From the NCBI GenBank assembly GCA_963457665.1, contig OY735224.1:40865114-40929113 (forward strand): a stretch of 64,000 nt of DNA, read 5' to 3'. The translations under genes and the position numbers were made by a program. This document shows, in pieces, positions 47,821 to 57,699 of the stretch (position 1 is its first letter; each line of letters starts with the position of its first letter). The notes under the pieces are model-generated. The model did no database searches. It saw nothing but the letters and a program-made list of their open reading frames with translations, and was not told the DNA's origin. The stretch is from Thysanoteuthis rhombus. Lineage: Eukaryota > Mollusca > Cephalopoda > Oegopsida > Thysanoteuthidae.

Positions 47821-47827
47821 TATAATC

Positions 47828-48005
47828 CAGCCATTCTCAACTTTTTGGGTCATGGCTCACTTGAGATCTTATCTTAGGACCTAAGGCCCCTTGTCAAATA
47901 AGAATATAACACAGACTAAAATGGTAAATGAATTTCTGTCTGTGCCCCTTTAAATGTGCTTGAGCCACCATATGGGCCATATTGCGAACCTATTGAGAAT
48001 GGTTG
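47828..48005. mobile_element. hAT-type MITE, 178 bp
   Basis: Left end CAGCCATTCTCAAC, right end on the other strand CAACCATTCTCAAT. Flanking octamers CTATAATC (47820-47827) and CTCTAATC (48006-48013) match at 7 of 8 positions, the hAT target-duplication length. Confidence 0.85.
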
Positions 48006-48103
48006 CTCTAATCATATTCCTTACCTTTCTGTGTCAGTTTCTCAGAAATTTTAATATCAAACCTTTCATTGTAACCTCCCCTTTTTCTGTATTTTGCATT
48101 TCT

Positions 48104-48133
48104 TTTTTTTTTTTTCTTTTTTTTTTTTTTTTG
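48104..48133. repeat. Poly-T tract
   Basis: Nearly pure T run with one C, possibly the antisense tail of a retroposed sequence. Confidence 0.6.
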
Positions 48134-48188
48134 AATGAATGGACTGCCATGCATCATATTCTGTTGCCTTTGCTCAATTTGCACGTTC

Positions 48189-48220
<32 letters not shown>
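48189..48220. repeat. TA/CA microsatellite abutting a P element
   Basis: About 9 TA and 7 CA units ending exactly where the P element terminus ACTACCTGTG starts. Confidence 0.85.
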
Positions 48221-48222
<2 letters not shown>

Positions 48223-48304
48223 TACCTGTGTTGTATAATAGTTGTTACATTTGCATATAGATTTCATACACTAAATGTATCAACTATTATGAGACAGAGG
48301 TAGT
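48221..48304. mobile_element. Palindromic mini-MITE family P, full copy of 84 bp
   Basis: Left ACTACCTGTGTTGTATAATA followed by GTTGTTACAT; right ATGTATCAACTATTATGAGA followed by CAGAGGTAGT. The two are reverse complements at most positions, leaving a ~25-nt centre. It lies only 78 bp upstream of a TLK exon. Confidence 0.8.
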
Positions 48305-48381
48305 ACTATTTTCTTTGATGATTGGCTTGTGAATGTCTATCTACATGTCTTTCCATACTGAACCTGTCTTATCTATTGCAG

Positions 48382-48462
48382 CAGAGTCAGTCCCCTGGAC
48401 GAAGTAGTGGCGTCAGTTCCACTGGGGCCAAGTCTCCCTCTCCACAAGCAATGCAATATTAT
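48382..48462 (+). CDS. TLK: TLK exon, Ser/Pro-rich linker, NAGNAG acceptor
   Basis: Reads QSQSPGRSSGVSSTGAKSPS then PQAMQYY in frame with the previous exon. Donor GTGAGT starts at 48463. The acceptor is a tandem ttgCAGCAG: splicing after the first AG gives 81 nt with a leading Gln, after the second gives 78 nt (48385-48462) without it. SPGRS and the following Ser/Pro run match the SPGRSVPP area of vertebrate TLK2 in position and composition. The exon is phase 0 on both sides, so skipping would keep the frame. It probably forms a disordered, phosphorylatable linker. Confidence 0.75.
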
Positions 48463-48593
48463 GTGAGTACAGAACATGTCTTACATTTGCATAACGCTGC
48501 ATTTCTTATCAGTTTTACTTGTGTTCTTTGGTTCACACTGTTTTTCTTTCAATTTTAAATGCTATTTTTTTCATTGATCTCATTCATTCTGCA

Positions 48594-48595
48594 TA

Positions 48596-48648
<53 letters not shown>
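48594..48648. repeat. TA/GA microsatellite
   Basis: TA units passing into about nine GA units. Confidence 0.9.
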
Positions 48649-48827
48649 TATTTAGGAAGCACCCTTTCTTTTGAACAAGTCTCATTGAACTATAGAGACA
48701 TTTTTTGTCTTTTCATTTTCTAGTAAGTTTTTTGAGATTTCTTATGCTTTTTTAAAAATAGTTTTGAAAGAATGTAAGAATTTTCCTAAGTTACTACTTC
48801 TGACCATCACTGGTCTTATCACTCAGT

Positions 48828-48833
<6 letters not shown>

Positions 48834-48899
<66 letters not shown>
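48834..48899. repeat. (TA)33 microsatellite
   Basis: Uninterrupted TA run. Confidence 0.95.
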
Positions 48900-48902
<3 letters not shown>

Positions 48903-48984
48903 CTCCCATGTGGCAAAAGCATATTGGGCAACAGTTTGGAGATTTATTCATTATTTCTATTGGCTCCAACTACCATATCATTCA

Positions 48985-49125
48985 CCCGTAGCTGGGTAGA
49001 GGAGTGGATTCATGCTTTTCCAAAGGGCATCAGTATTTAATGAACATGAATAGTCTTCGATAAAACTCAATCTCAGTTCGCCAATTCTGTTATCCATGTT
49101 CGTGACTGCTACACCACTTCATACC
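48985..49125 (-). repeat. SINE family A, truncated copy
   Basis: TAGAGGAGTGGATTCATGCT, CAAAGGGCATCAGTATTTAA and GCTACACCACTTCATACC match the family in minus orientation. Confidence 0.55.
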
Positions 49126-49142
49126 TCCTATCTATTGATCTA

Positions 49143-49143
49143 T

Positions 49144-49210
<67 letters not shown>
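49143..49210. repeat. (CA)n(TA)n microsatellite
   Basis: About 11 CA then 22 TA units. Confidence 0.95.
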
Positions 49211-49213
<3 letters not shown>

Positions 49214-50153
49214 GCAGGAATAATATCTGAATGTTCACAGTAGAATAAATATTACCTTGAAAACATCAGAATTCAAAGTCTTTTCAATGAGTAACCAAAA
49301 GTTTTTTAAAAGAAGCAAAATGCCGAGACAAGCATAAAAAATGAATAAAATCCGCAATGCTTCTTGCCAGAATTTGAAATTCAAAATTTGCCAAACGCTG
49401 CTATACAATTTCAAAACCTTGAAAATATAAAGGAAAAAATATGTCATATTAGTACAAATGATACATGTAAAGAAACAAAGAATGATTGGAAAAACAAATC
49501 CACTTGAAAGTCAGTAAGAAAGTGTAAAATAAAGCTGTAGTGGTATCATCTATAATAGAAATTTGAAGAAAAAAGAATTTATTCATTTATATATACCTCA
49601 TAAAAAAAATCTTGAAAGACATTAGGATTTTAGAATACAGATTTTAATAGATAAAATGCTGACAAATTTTTCTAACAAATTTTCCTGTAAAGTAATATTT
49701 GCTACTAATGGAAATAACACTCCAAGATACTGACATTATCAAATGTACATTCATGGTTTATGTAAATAAGATTAGTATTATACTACTAAAAAGTAGTGAT
49801 ACAACTGTCATTAAACAGTGTATTTCCTGAGCTATTTGGTGTTTCTTATTTTAGTTTTTTATGACCTTATAAACAATTGTAAAAGTTTCAATAATGATAT
49901 TGATTTGAGATCAGGTAAGAAGAGAATTCTTACACTTTGCAACTTTTCATTCATATTCTATTGTTAATATAGTTGTTTCATGGATGGCATTAATTATCTG
50001 ATGTCCCTCAAGACATACTTCTTTGCAAATAAAAGTATGTTTATTTAGAGAGGAATGTCTATAATCTCTAATGACACTGCAAAAAGCTTGAATTACAGCA
50101 TGATGTTTTGTAAAATGACCTTTTATTGATATTTCGCTATTTTAGGGGTCTGT

Positions 50154-50157
<4 letters not shown>

Positions 50158-50221
<64 letters not shown>
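50158..50221. repeat. (TA)31 microsatellite
   Basis: Uninterrupted TA run. Confidence 0.95.
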
Positions 50222-50225
<4 letters not shown>

Positions 50226-50763
50226 TACTGTTTGGGGTAATTTGAGGGAACACACATAATGAGAATTTTAGTCCTATATATATAGTGAGAGAATGACTTT
50301 CCCCTGCCCACCACAGTAAGGAACATAGTTCCAACATCCCTACATTGCTGCTTCTTAGTCTTTTTCCACTCATTGTAATTGCTAAATGTTATTTGTGTCT
50401 CCAAAATGGTTTCATTTCCATTATGGGGCATATTGTGTTTCTCCAGGTAGAATGTTTAAAATCCCAAGGATCAAAGGCAGTTTTATATTCTGTTAATGCT
50501 TATTCTTGTATAAAAGTTTGTTTCCAACATATCCACTGCAGTTAGACAGATAGTGGGCTGACTAAGCACTTGGTGATTCACCAATGATTAACCAAAAGTC
50601 GTTTTGCTTTTTTCTCAATCAACCAATTAACTACTGGGTGGCCCATGAAAGCAAAGGCAATCATTACAAATCATATACATTTTTTATTTTTAGAACATTT
50701 GCATCCAGTAAATAGATGCCTTGATTAACTGATGACCCTATTAACTTAATATATTACAGGGGG

Positions 50764-50945
50764 ATGTATGTGTAGATACATGTGGGTGGGTGTGTGTATG
50801 TGTAGTCAAGTACGTGTGTGTGTGTAGTCAGGTACGTGTGTGTGTGAGTGTGTGTGTGTAGTCAGGTATGTGTGTGTGTGTGTAGTCAGGTACGTGTAGG
50901 TGCGCATGCGTGTGTAGACTGATACATGTGTATGTAAATGGATAC
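50764..50945 (+). repeat. GT-rich minisatellite
   Basis: Several units of GTGTGTGTGTAGTCAGGTAC with variable GT length (50797-50900), decaying outwards. Confidence 0.85.
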
Positions 50946-51129
50946 ATATGTGTATCTATCTATACATGAGGTACCCCGAACCCTTTGAAGAGGAATTCAA
51001 ATGTTACACATAGTATCATTACGTGTCATGATGGACTGATTTGTTTCCTGTGACTTTTTTCCTGGTGTTTGCAAGCACATTTGGTGAATTTCATGATTGC
51101 TGATGTAAAAAAAAGCACTTTATAAGAAG

Positions 51130-51545
51130 TTTTGTTTTTGTGTGAAGAAAACTGCTGGTCAAACTGTTGTAATCTTTTGAGAAGCTTTCAAGGACATGGG
51201 TTTAGGTAAAATACTAGTGGTATTCAAGTTTCAAATGCGGTGAAGTGTCAGTGGAAAACCAAAAGACAAACCACAATCTGGCTGATCCTCAATAAGCCAA
51301 AATTATGAGAATCTTGAAAAAGTTCCCCCTGCAGACAATGAAGATGGTTGTTGAATGATTAATGAGAGATCTTAGATGACTCGTTTGATTGCCAATGAAT
51401 TTCAACTGAGGATTATGAAAACTATCATTTCAATGTGCACAACAATTCAAGGGAACAAGTTTCAAATGACCAACAGTTTCTTTACAAAGTTGTGACTGGG
51501 GATAAATGGCCTCTCTCGTATGTACACAAGACCAAAGTAAATAAA
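51130..51545 (+). pseudogene. mariner transposase fragment, decayed
   Basis: Reads KTAGQTV, EAFKDMGLGK, then after stops DKPQSG.SSISQNYENLEKV, matching the AFKDMALGK and DKPRSGRPS blocks of mariner transposases. A later frame has KVVTGDKWPLSYVHKTK, the VVTGDExW block with the first catalytic Asp at 51501 and Glu changed to Lys. Several stops and frame changes; the C-terminal half is absent. Confidence 0.8.
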
Positions 51546-51739
51546 TTGCTATATTTTTAAACAACAGCCTTTATACAACAATTTCAACAATTAGAATAGA
51601 TATACAAATTGAAGTTCTGAAGACTTGCTCTTTACCGAATTTAAGTTTTTACACACATCTGCTGTGTTCTGTTGTGAGAAATCTGACCTGGCTGTATTGA
51701 AAGCACAAAGATCTTCTGAACATTTTTCTTATTTCTCCA

Positions 51740-52290
51740 TCGTCTTAGGAGATTGATTTGACCATCATCAGCATTGATTGTGGGCATTACAGCACCAATA
51801 GCTGTCTCAATCTTCATCCTATCCTATTTCTTGCTGGCCACAATTTCACATATGATCTCTTGGGATTCACCTTGTGGGTCATGATGTCTAGTGGTTGTGT
51901 GACATTCTTGCAACATGGTCTATCCATTGCAATTAGTGTTTCCTAATGGATTCTATGATGTCTCTGCTGTCTTGTGATCCTCAATTGTGTGCATTGCATT
52001 TTTCTTAGTTTGAGATTTGATTAGGTATCATTTTCCTATTCCATAGGTGATTATCATAGGACACATTTGTTGTAGACTCTCCTTTCTAAGGATTTGACCA
52101 TAAGAGTCATTAATACCCTTTTTTCAGTCTTGTCATTCTCAAGTCCTTTTTTGCTCTTTGGCATGAGATCCATTTCTCCTGAAAAGAGTGCTGTTCCTGT
52201 CCTAATAGTGAAGTGATTGTTGCAGTTCTCTTTGTTAAAATGAACTTTTTGAAATTTATCTGATACTTTCCGCACTCTTTGTAAATATGC
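51740..52290 (-). pseudogene. RTE-like LINE reverse transcriptase fragment, antisense
   Basis: On the minus strand, MVKSLERRVYNKCVL corresponds to the RxVYNQCVLPVMTYG block. Then come QWIDHVARMSHN, the WAGHVARMxxxRWT block, and an IPRDH stretch. Frame changes and stops are frequent. Same LINE class as 3260-3717, opposite strand. Confidence 0.7.
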
Positions 52291-52370
52291 TTAAGCATTT
52301 CAGTACTTATATACTTCCTCTGAATTTTGCACTGTTCATCCTGCCAATCATGTGTATATAGCTACATTAG

Positions 52371-52378
<8 letters not shown>

Positions 52379-52440
<62 letters not shown>
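52379..52440. repeat. (TA)31 microsatellite
   Basis: Uninterrupted TA run. Confidence 0.95.
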
Positions 52441-52444
<4 letters not shown>

Positions 52445-52654
52445 AGGTTAGTTAAACCATTTGGAAAAAAACTTACACTATATTAAAGAATTTATAATGC
52501 TATGTAATCTTCTCTATTATTTTGAATTGAAAATTTAATTTAAAAAAAGTGCAAAGTGGACTACGGAAGATACCACAAAGGGTTCCTCCTTCATTGTAGT
52601 GATCTATATTCCTTATGTTAAAACGGTGAAGAATATACAAAATGCCTGCAGTAG

Positions 52655-53240
52655 CCACAAGCAGGTCACTTTAAGTAGTTCTCACACCTTTCGAAATTTG
52701 CTCACTAAAGTGAGACCTATCTGACCAGGAACGTATTTATGTATATTCCTTGTCTACTTGGAAAGATATATAGCTGAGAAACTGACAGGCCTCTCAAAGT
52801 TTGATTTGATGAACACAAAAAAGCTATAATCAAAGGTAAGATAGAAAGATTTGGGATGGCTGACCATATTTCAAGAGAGAAAGACAAATGCTCTCCTCTC
52901 TGGGAAGAGGTTCGTATAAGTAGGGAATGCTTTGTGAAACTGATTAAAAATGAGGAGGCAGCCCATATCAACATGTCACCTGAGTGTAGAAGTCAGACAA
53001 GTGCAAAGTTCAACTCAGTGTGATTTCTGCTACTCAACAGAAACAAAGTATGGAAATCTAGGCGTAACAAGAAAAGAAAAAGACATCACCTGAATTCAAC
53101 ATTGTAGCATTGCTACCATTGAAAAAATTCTGTTTGCCTCCGTCACATTTGGATAGGACACCTGAAGATGGCCGTAGAATTGATCGGCTGAAATGTTTTG
53201 TTAACGACATAAAGAAGAAGAATTATAACCAGCTGAAAAA
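52655..53240 (+). pseudogene. Penelope-like element, GIY-YIG endonuclease part and 3' region
   Basis: An open stretch from 52811 to the stop at 53021 reads EHKKAIIKGKIERFGMADHI then SREKDKCSPLWEEVRISREC and LIKNEEAAHINM. This matches the LKEHxxAVxxG...GxADHxWxEKxH...W..VxIIDRExxxxxRxxKEAxHI part of the GIY-YIG nuclease that ends Penelope-like ORFs. Upstream, decayed frames (52640-52810) fit the GIY-YIG core. Downstream at 53155-53215 lies CACCTGAAGATGGCCGTAGA ... CTGAAATGTTTTGTTAACGA, resembling the hammerhead-type motif of such elements. The reverse transcriptase is missing. Confidence 0.8.
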
Positions 53241-53394
53241 CTTCTTTAATGCTTTAAATCAGGATGATGCTAAGTAATTTTTGTCAAACCTCAGTCCATT
53301 CAGAGGCTGGTATTGACTACCTTCACAGGAAGAACCATCTTCACTTAGTTTAGGCAAGTAAACTCTTCACTGTTTGTCTGTCCCATCACATTAA

Positions 53395-53520
53395 ACCAGA
53401 CCGATATAGAGAAATAACATTTCCCTAGTATGATATGAAATCATGACCAAGGCTTTCTTATTGATAAGTCTTACTTATCTACTAAGATTTATGTTACCAA
53501 TACGCTATGTCTTATTTCAT
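53395..53520 (-). repeat. tRNA-like SINE family C, antisense copy
   Basis: Minus strand has GTATTGGTAACATAAATC and GGTCATGATTTCATATCAT, related to 29770-29850. Repeat X lies just beyond it, as at 29560. Confidence 0.45.
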
Positions 53521-53539
53521 TCTCAAATACTTTTATGAT

Positions 53540-53662
53540 AAAATCTTTATTATGTTTTATTTATCATGTATACAATATAAAAGTTGCAGTAATCATCTTC
53601 AGTCAGAATAGAAGCAAAAGTGAAGTTTTCCCTGCAGCAGCCAGGCTTGTTATTTTCATTTA
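53540..53662 (-). repeat. Dispersed repeat X, inverted copy
   Basis: Reverse complement of 29560-29700 across TTTATCATGTATACAATA, TGCAGTAATCATC and CAGCAGCCAGGCTTGTTATT. Confidence 0.75.
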
Positions 53663-54370
53663 TGAAGATTATGTAGCATCAAGTTCCTCAGGAAGTAGGA
53701 AATGATGCACGTTTTTCCAAGATTAGCCGCTATGACTGGGTCTTTATCTGTACTTGAAAACTGGTCAAAGGAGCAAATTCATGACAAATATCTTAACTAG
53801 GTCGCATCTGTGTTGGGGAACTTTTTAATTAATATTTCTCATTCTTCATTGTTTTCACGTGAATAAAAAATGCTCTTTTTCCCATTGAGGTCACATAACT
53901 TGGCTGTGGTAATTTCAACTGAAATACATTCTTATATGTCATAGACAGAGGAAGCCTTTTATTATGATTGCTTTGGGACAAGTTCTTTTTGATAACAATA
54001 ACTGGCTGATTACATTAAGCAAAATATATAAAAATTGGAACAGTTTACATTCAATTTTGTGCTAACGAATTCATTATGATAAACATTATATTTTTGAAAA
54101 AATGTTTTGGATCTTATCTTTTTAGTCTTTTAGAATTTTTCAATAAATTGTTTTAGACTGACTGATTTTGATAACAATTACTGTTTGGTGAAATTATTAT
54201 CAGTGGATGAAGAACAAGCATGTAGAAAACTGAAATAGAAAAAAAATCCTTTATGTTTGGTTATTGTAAATTAATTTTTTTTTTATTGACCTTTTCCAAG
54301 AATCTCATATGCTAATCTAGAAAATGAGAAAAACTTTTGATTTTGAATACTGATTGTTGATTTTTTTCAG

Positions 54371-54499
54371 GGTTTTGCAAGTGCATCACCACAGAGTAGT
54401 CAGACACAAAGCCATGGTAGCCTGACCAGCTCTGATAGCATTACATTTCCAGGACGATCGGCAGCAACAACGACGTGTACATGTTCCAAGTCTGCACAG
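54371..54499 (+). CDS. TLK: TLK exon, Ser/Thr/Gln-rich region before the coiled coil
   Basis: A T-rich tract ending TTTTTTCAG runs to 54370 and the donor GTTAGT starts at 54500. The 43 codons start GFASASPQSSQTQSHGSLTS and end TTTCTCSKSAQ, phase 0 on both sides. The terminal Cys/Ser patch and Gln correspond to the HSCSSQKQ segment that precedes the TQSDLT coiled-coil start in vertebrate TLKs, so the next exon (not found by 64000) should begin near that point. Codon use and composition are clearly less AT-rich than the flanking intron. Confidence 0.75.
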
Positions 54500-54504
54500 G
54501 TTAG

Positions 54505-55060
54505 TTCTTATGTTTTTAATGCAATTATCCTTTATTCTTAGAATCCTGTCAGCCATACCTTCTCTTCTTCAGGTTTCATATCTTTCAACATAGGATGACA
54601 CAGTGGTTATCAACTGTGTCTGAGTAATGGGATGATATTTAGTAGTTGGGTGGGCACCATGTTTTTTTATGCATCCTGGTGCCTTTACGTCTGCCACTTA
54701 TGTTTTGCTGGGACACATTCCAAGTTGGGATCCTTCGTCTTCTCTGCCATTCCAGACTTCTGTCCTAGGTTGGATGTACTATTTTTGGATATTGCAAATC
54801 CCCAGGGTGTAAGACGAGAGAGGGTGATAGGCCTTACCCTGCCATCCTGACCCATGATGTCTTGGCTCACAGCAACTGGTATCTAGGCACTGACCAGGTT
54901 TGACGTTGATAAACTGAGATGATCTCACAAGAACCTGTATGTTCAATGCAACTTGGCCATACACTCACACCAAAATTTGTGCCTTCTCAAAAGAAATATT
55001 ACTATGCAAGACTCATTGGAAGATATAATTTATTTATGAGCTTCTTTTTTTTTCAATGCT
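54505..55060. other. Less AT-rich unassigned segment
   Basis: 54632-54964 is GC-richer than its surroundings and open on both strands in short frames (72 and 61 codons), but matches no family I know. It could be a SINE body or old insertion. Confidence 0.35.
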
Positions 55061-55064
55061 TTTG

Positions 55065-55200
55065 GGAGTCGGACTCTATCTGAAAAAGTTGCAATACTGC
55101 CCTTGGGAAAGGCGTGAATCCATCTCTACTCCCTCCAGTTATGGGTGAATGATAGGGCAGATTGGGCTCTGTATCTATGGCTGGCAACCAGTCTAGGATT
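55065..55200 (+). repeat. SINE family A, truncated plus copy
   Basis: GCCCTTGGGAAAGGCGTGAA followed by TCCATCTCTACTCCCTC matches the family's central block in plus orientation. Confidence 0.5.
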
Positions 55201-55654
55201 CGACAATATTTATTTAAAAAAAAAACATTTTTAAAAAAGGCTTTTTTAGTATGCATCATGTTTTAGATTGTTTTTTTTTTTCTTTTTTCTTTTTTTTATG
55301 GATAAACAACTGTATCAGATTTATTATCTATTTCTGACTCTTTCATCTCATTCTGTTGTTTTTTCTTTACAACTCTCTGGTCATTTCACAATTATTCTAC
55401 AATCATTGGTGGCAATAAAGAACTAGCCTCCAGCAAGATTATATCAGATTCAGTTACTTTAGTTTCCAAGTATTTTGTTGTACTATTGAAAAGAATAGAT
55501 ACGTGCATCATCAGTTGAGGTTCTTGTTTAAGGTGTATGTAAATTTATTATTCTTATTTCCTTGTAGAGGCGTGAAAGGCTTTTGAGCCATCTACTTTAT
55601 TAAGATCATATGTCACTTGAATTGTACACGCATTGGTCAATTGCCCTGACATAA

Positions 55655-55785
55655 TACAGTAGTCCTCTTTTATAACATGGGTGTAGGGGGTCTAAGAAAG
55701 ACAACAGCATTGTATTTGAACTGCAGATAATTAAAAGTCAATTATGAGTGCCATAAAAGTTCACCAGTCAAGATCAAGAGACTCC
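55655..55785 (+). repeat. Dispersed repeat R4, copy 1
   Basis: ACAGTAGTCCTCTTTTATAA, AGAAAGACAAC, GCAGATAATTAAA and CAATTATGAGTGCCATAAAA recur in order at 62060-62190. The CAGTAGTCTCCCTTTAT start looks like a DNA-transposon terminus. Confidence 0.65.
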
Positions 55786-55895
55786 TCTATTTGAGTGTAA
55801 CTTGGCCTTAATGTGACAACAGTGTTGCATGGAATGGTGAAGTTATTATTCATGTGGCTTCCTAGGCCAAAAGAACTGATACTGATACACTCTAT

Positions 55896-57663
55896 CAATG
55901 GTTCTTGACCTTTTTTGCTCAATGCCCTACCTCGACAGCTTGAAAAATTTACTAATTTATTTATGCAATAGATAAGTGGCAAAAAAAATCACATCTTGTA
56001 TTCTTTCGCATATTCATGAATAAATTCTTGGACTTTAGCTGAATCTTAAGCTTTCAGGTTTTGATCGATTCCCCTTTACTGAAATAAAAAACGTTTTTGT
56101 GTTGAAAAGGTTATCATGATATAATGTAAAATTACCAAAATTTAAACTTTTTGATCGGCAAAAAATTCAAGTTACCATGAAATAATTGCAGTGACAAGAA
56201 ATTTTAATCAAGTTCTATATAGCATGCTATGATAATGCTACTTAGGATCTAAAATATCTTTTAAAGATATATATTCAATTTTCTGGTTTCAAGCCTGATA
56301 TTTACATTAAACTGGCTTGATTTTGGCTCTTAATTTAGTTTGCTTGAGTCAAGTTTCTTCGTTCTGTGACAGCTACTGTTTTTTGTTATATGTCTCTTGA
56401 AAGATTAAAACCACACTCTACCAAATATGAAGATAGGAATGGTAACAGTAGCTTGTAATTTTTCTTGATACTTCATATCCACTAAGAATGGTTAATTAAC
56501 CATGATGGAAAATCCATTTCTTTTAAATCAGAAAATTCATAATTCAATTCTGTGACCAATATTTGATCCACAATGACAAGTATAGAAGCATGTGTTACTC
56601 TTATCAGCCATTAAATAAAGTAAATATTCTTCTTGAAGTTGATTATTCAATATATTCAGTTTTTCAAAATTATCAGTCAAGTAATTCAAAATCTCCGCCA
56701 TCAACTGTTGACATAAGCTTCATTTCATTGTTTATAATTTGAAAAGTTACTCAATATATCAAATATTTCCATGAATCTTTCCAGGCAGTTACATTTACAT
56801 CTTTCTGAAGCAATAATCTTATTTGGTCTGCATTTTCATCCTCACAAACCTGTTCAAGAAGACTTTCATATTCAACATTAGCTTTGATAGTGTTGATGTA
56901 TTTCATTACTAACTTCAATATCTCATTTAAAGCAGGTGAAGTATTTGGGGAAAATAAATTTTCTCTGTGAATAGAGCAAGCAGTATTTCTGGACTAATTT
57001 TGAATAGCTCTTTATCTAGTCCATCATTTGGAGAGCGCCATTTGCAGCACATGATGCAATGTTTTTCATTGGTATTTCATTTTGCTTCTTATGTGTATAA
57101 CACTGAATATGTATATCACAGGTGGTAGTGGTGCTTTGTTATGTTTTACTGAACAACATCTTTGCAGAAAAATCTTTGATAGATATATCTTACATACCAA
57201 CAAAAGGGTTTCTTTCAATAGATTAGGTCATCTCTATCATGAATTTCCTTGACAATTTCCTTCACAATAAGCTGCTCTTTGACATTTCTACTCCTCCGAT
57301 CTGCTGCAAACTGTATCGTTACTCAATGGCATGTGATTGACATCTTCGTTGTTTTTCCCCAGAACTGTTATGAGAAAAATTAAAATTTCTGGCTGAATTA
57401 TATCTTCTCCTACAGAAGGATTCTTCAGTTTTTGCCTTAGGTAGAAAATTTTCATAACTAGCCCCAAAAGAACAATTATTGGTTGCTATTTGTCCAGAAG
57501 GCAAGGAATTGATTGTTGATGTATTTTTCCTTGATATAATTTTTATTTTGCTTTCAAATGTCTTATCCTGAGATGAACGAGTTTCATTGATTCATTAGTT
57601 AAACATTGTTGGCATGATAAACAGAAGGTACCTGTTCATCATGCACAGCAGGTATAAAGCCTA
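55896..57663 (-). pseudogene. hAT transposase of the BED-finger type, decayed
   Basis: Minus strand, N to C: a BED zinc finger CLSCQQCLTNESMKLVHLRI then RH (57546-57623, C-x2-C-x12-H-x4-H); a middle part with KANVEYESLLEQVCEDENAD and LLLQKDVNVTAW (about 56760-56920); LKEMDFPSWLIN (56490-56540); and LLLPFLSSYLVECGF (56408-56452), the C-terminal hAT dimerisation block, usually LLPFxSTYLVExGFS. Between the last two about 70 residues are missing. The element end CAATGGTTCTTGACC at 55896 is a typical hAT terminus; the other end was not found. Stops and frameshifts throughout. Confidence 0.8.
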
Positions 57664-57699
57664 ACTCCAAGTTCTCCGAATGCTAACTCTTCTTTTGTT

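Larger units (their letters stand above)
30078..48381 (+). other. TLK intron, 18.3 kb
   Basis: Phase-0 intron from GTTAGT to the tandem CAGCAG acceptor. It holds the repeats listed separately. The part from about 34800 to 41300 is rather poor in recognisable transposons and richer in C/T tracts and CpG (for example around 36724, 37725 and 39570) than the rest, which could mean regulatory sequence but shows no clear element. 31860-33590 holds nothing I recognise. Confidence 0.7.
48463..54370 (+). other. TLK intron, 5.9 kb
   Basis: Phase-0 intron from GTGAGT to a T-rich CAG acceptor. It carries four long TA arrays, a mariner fossil, an antisense RTE fragment and a Penelope GIY-YIG remnant. In 49211-50157 and 53663-54370 I see only AT-rich unique sequence. 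Confidence 0.7.

Noticed and set aside
50123..50431. 102-codon ORF
   Set aside because: Its centre is an Ile-Tyr run translated from the TA array.
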